Shown here piece after piece: positions 61,142-63,321 of a DNA stretch of 63,321 bases. The DNA is from an archaeon (GTDB lineage Archaea > Nanobdellota > Nanobdellia > SCGC-AAA011-G17 > GW2011-AR17): the NCBI GenBank assembly GCA_018692925.1, contig JABHLH010000019.1, positions 1 through 63,321 on the forward strand, in the 5' to 3' direction. The first letter of the stretch is position 1; the number at the start of each line of letters is the position of its first letter. The position numbers and the translations under genes were made by a program. Below the pieces are notes generated by a model that saw only the letters and a program-made list of their open reading frames with translations, was not told the DNA's origin and did no database searches.

Positions 61142-61935
61142 AAACAAAAGTAATTAGTATGATTGGAAAAGAAGGAAAGGAAATAAGTCTTCCAAAACAA
61201 TTTAGTGAAGAATTTAGACCAGACCTAATTAAGAAAGCTGTAATTGCAATTCAATCACATAAAAGACAGCCTCATGGAACAGATCCTGAAGCTGGTAAAA
61301 AAAATTCTGCTTATTTAACAAAAAGAAGAAAAAAATATAAAACAACTTATGATAAAGGTCAAGCAAGAACCCCAAGAAAGGTAATGACCAAGAGAGGATT
61401 ACATTTCTATTTCGTTGGTGCTTTTGTACCTAATACTGTTGGTGGAAGAACTGCACACCCACCTAAAGCTTCTAAAATTTGGGATTTGAAAATGAATATC
61501 AAAGAAAGAAGAAAAGCTATTAGAAGTGCTATCGCTGCAACTATGGATCTTGACAGAATTAAAAAGAGAGGCCATAAAGTTGAATCAAAAGTTTTAGATG
61601 CTAAAATGGAAGACTTAAGCAAAACAAAAGATGTTGAAAAAATGTTAAAAGCTGTAGGATACCAAAAAGAATTAGAAAGATTAGAAGTTAAAAAAATTAG
61701 AGCTGGAAAAGGAAAAAATAGAGGAAGACCACATAGAATTAAGAAAGGTCCTTTATTTGTAGTTTCAAAAACTTGTCCTTTAGTTAAAGCTGCTAAAAAT
61801 TTACAAGGAATGGATGTTTGTTTAGTTTCAAAATTAAATGCTGAATTGCTTGCACCTGGTACAGATGCTGGAAGAGTTACAATCTGGTCAGAAAAAGCAA
61901 TTGAAATAATGGGAAAGGAGAATTTATTTTGTTGA
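61138..61935 (+). CDS. rpl4: Ribosomal protein uL4
   Basis: 265 residues. The internal loop that lines the exit tunnel is present ([20 protein letters not shown] region), together with [20 protein letters not shown] and [14 protein letters not shown]. The length is typical for archaea. In bacteria L4 represses its own operon by binding the leader; whether this holds for the structured leader here is open. It overlaps uL3 by 4 bp. Confidence 0.96.
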   Translation: MKTKVISMIGKEGKEISLPKQFSEEFRPDLIKKAVIAIQSHKRQPHGTDPEAGKKNSAYLTKRRKKYKTTYDKGQARTPRKVMTKRGLHFYFVGAFVPNTVGGRTAHPPKASKIWDLKMNIKERRKAIRSAIAATMDLDRIKKRGHKVESKVLDAKMEDLSKTKDVEKMLKAVGYQKELERLEVKKIRAGKGKNRGRPHRIKKGPLFVVSKTCPLVKAAKNLQGMDVCLVSKLNAELLAPGTDAGRVTIWSEKAIEIMGKENLFC

Positions 61936-61937
61936 AA

Positions 61938-62207
61938 ATGGAAGAAAAAGCAAAAGTGGAAATATTGAAGTATCCTTTAACTACTGAGAAGAATGTTCGT
62001 TTAATTCAAGATGAAAATAAATTAGTTTTTATTGTTGATAGAAAAGCAACAAAGCCAGAAATTAAAAAGGCTGCTGAAGAATTTTTTAAGATTAAAGTTT
62101 TAAAAGTTAATACCACAATTTTACCAAGTGGAAAGAAAAAGGCATATTTAAAATTATCACCAGAACATCCAGCATTGGATGTTGCAACAAACTTAGGATT
62201 AATGTAA
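61938..62207 (+). CDS. rpl23: Ribosomal protein uL23
   Basis: 89 residues from ATG 61938, two bases after the uL4 stop; upstream in-frame TTGs at 61929 and 61932 are less likely. [40 protein letters not shown] and [20 protein letters not shown] identify the archaeal protein. It sits at the tunnel exit and is a docking site for SRP. Confidence 0.95.
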   Translation: MEEKAKVEILKYPLTTEKNVRLIQDENKLVFIVDRKATKPEIKKAAEEFFKIKVLKVNTTILPSGKKKAYLKLSPEHPALDVATNLGLM

Positions 62208-62208
62208 A

Positions 62209-62934
62209 ATGGGTAAGAGACTAATAACGCAAAGGCGAGGAAGAGGAACAAACACCTACCGTGCACCTAGTCATAGGTATCATGGGAAAATAAACTATAG
62301 AAGGTTAGATGAAGAAGAAAAGACTTCAGTAGTTTATGGTAAAGTAATTGACCTAATCGCATGTCCAGGACATAGTGCACCTTTAGCGAAAATTAAGTAT
62401 GATACTAAAGAAGAAGTTGTTTTATCAGCTCCATTGAATGTAAAAGTAGGAGATGTTGTTGCTTCAGGAGCTTCAGCACCAGTACAAACAGGAAATGTTT
62501 TACCTTTGAAAAATATTCCAGAAGGATCCTTAATCTTTAATATTGAAATTAAACCAGGAGATGGTGGAAAGTTAGTTAGAAGTGCAGGTTCATTTGCAAA
62601 AGTTGTTGGAAAATCAGGAGACAAAATTATTATTAGATTACCTTCAAAAAAACAGAAATTAATGTTGAGTGAATGTAGAGCTATGTTAGGAGTAATTGCT
62701 GGAGATGGAAGATTTGAAAAACCATTATTGAAAGCTGGTACAAAAATGCACGCAATGAGAGCAAGAAACAAATTGTATCCTAAAACTTCAGGAGTAGCTA
62801 TGAACTCAGTAGATCACCCATTCGGTTCTGGTAGAGGAAGGAATGCAGGTAAACCTAAAACTGCACCTAGATTCGCACCAGCTGGTAGAAATGTTGGTTT
62901 AATCAAAGCAAGAAAAACAGGAAGAGGTAAATAA
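62209..62934 (+). CDS. rpl2: Ribosomal protein uL2
   Basis: 241 residues. [20 protein letters not shown] at the start, then [18 protein letters not shown] and [20 protein letters not shown] are uL2 signatures; the last includes the conserved His region near the peptidyl transferase centre. Start ATG 62209 is one base after the uL23 stop. Confidence 0.97.
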   Translation: MGKRLITQRRGRGTNTYRAPSHRYHGKINYRRLDEEEKTSVVYGKVIDLIACPGHSAPLAKIKYDTKEEVVLSAPLNVKVGDVVASGASAPVQTGNVLPLKNIPEGSLIFNIEIKPGDGGKLVRSAGSFAKVVGKSGDKIIIRLPSKKQKLMLSECRAMLGVIAGDGRFEKPLLKAGTKMHAMRARNKLYPKTSGVAMNSVDHPFGSGRGRNAGKPKTAPRFAPAGRNVGLIKARKTGRGK

Positions 62935-62936
62935 TC

Positions 62937-63321
62937 ATGGCAAAGAAAATATTCACATATCGAGGAAAAAAAGCTGAGGAATTGAAAAATCTAGATCTAA
63001 AAGAATTTTCAAAGTTAGTTCCTGCTCGACAAAGAAGAAGTATTATTAGAGGATTTACAGATATGCAAAAAAAGTTATTAGAAAAAATTAAAGCTTCAAA
63101 AGAAGGAAAATGGAAAAAACCTATCAAAACACATTGTAGAGATATGATAGTTATTCCAGAAATGATTGGATCAAATATTCATATCTATAATGGGAAAAAA
63201 TATTTACAAGTTGAAATTGAACCAGAGATGGTAGGACACTATCTAGGGGAATTTTCACATACAAGAAATAGAGTTGCGCACTCTGCTCCAGGAGTTGGAG
63301 CTACAAAATCTAGTGCAGCAG
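62937..63321 (+). CDS. rps19: Ribosomal protein uS19 (3' end outside window)
   Basis: The window holds the first 128 residues. [57 protein letters not shown] and [20 protein letters not shown] are archaeal uS19 text. It begins 2 bp after uL2, keeping the order uL3-uL4-uL23-uL2-uS19. Only a few residues should be missing at the C-terminus. Confidence 0.96.
   Translation, partial: MAKKIFTYRGKKAEELKNLDLKEFSKLVPARQRRSIIRGFTDMQKKLLEKIKASKEGKWKKPIKTHCRDMIVIPEMIGSNIHIYNGKKYLQVEIEPEMVGHYLGEFSHTRNRVAHSAPGVGATKSSAA

Overview
The window reads as a contiguous piece of an AT-rich archaeal chromosome. Archaeal markers are RadA, both topoisomerase VI subunits, a histone, GINS, aIF2-alpha, Nop10, Bud32, Pelota, TruD, SRP54/FtsY, eL42, eS27, aEF1B and a geranylgeranyl reductase. 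Tight 4-bp gene overlaps, several class III type N-termini (KRGQ...), a bacterial-type methionyl-tRNA synthetase, very large surface proteins and many short unknown genes point to a DPANN lineage of the Woesearchaeota/Pacearchaeota kind. That placement is inference from gene content, not from a tree.

Layout. 1-3.1 kb: the end of a Cys-rich tandem-repeat surface protein, a DUF457-like membrane hydrolase and two anchored surface proteins. 3.1-10.9 kb: a surface-glycan cluster with a GT-C-like membrane enzyme, two sulfotransferases, a flippase, two GT4 and one GT2 glycosyltransferase. 11.5-12.8 kb: a small protein coupled to radA behind a GC-rich leader hairpin. 12.8-24.5 kb: a 3,796-residue surface protein behind a 98-residue tandem-domain gene with two identical 20-bp dyad sites. 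24.6-31.5 kb: zinc ribbon/aEF1B pair, HAD and HIT proteins, prepilin peptidase, lipid reductase, Pelota and a pilin-like protein.

31.5-35.1 kb: one long minus-strand operon, GINS-eL42-eS27-aIF2alpha-Nop10-PAC2-hydrolase; Nop10 (54 aa) and eS27 (58 aa) are short but clear. 35.2-42.2 kb: phosphatase-TruD-pilin-like-secreted protein run, then FtsY and SRP54. 42.2-47.6 kb: Bud32, a TrmB regulator, Maf and topoisomerase VI. 47.6-50.3 kb: an unknown 908-residue membrane protein with internal duplication. 50.5-55.3 kb: tRNA-Asn and tRNA-Ile, aspartokinase, DAP decarboxylase and MetRS. 55.3-58.9 kb: a short aminotransferase-like protein, several unknowns and a nucleotidyltransferase. 58.9-63.3 kb: a close homologue of the eukaryotic RNA lariat debranching enzyme Dbr1, a histone, and the uL3-uL4-uL23-uL2-uS19 ribosomal operon behind a strongly structured leader RNA.

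The surface theme ties much of the window together: large Asn-Xaa-Ser/Thr-rich secreted proteins, machinery for a probably sulfated glycan, a prepilin peptidase and its likely substrates, and the SRP targeting system. The items I would look at first are the Dbr1-like enzyme, the uL3 leader RNA, and the twin dyads over the start of the gene coupled to the giant surface protein. There is no gene-free stretch longer than 300 bases.
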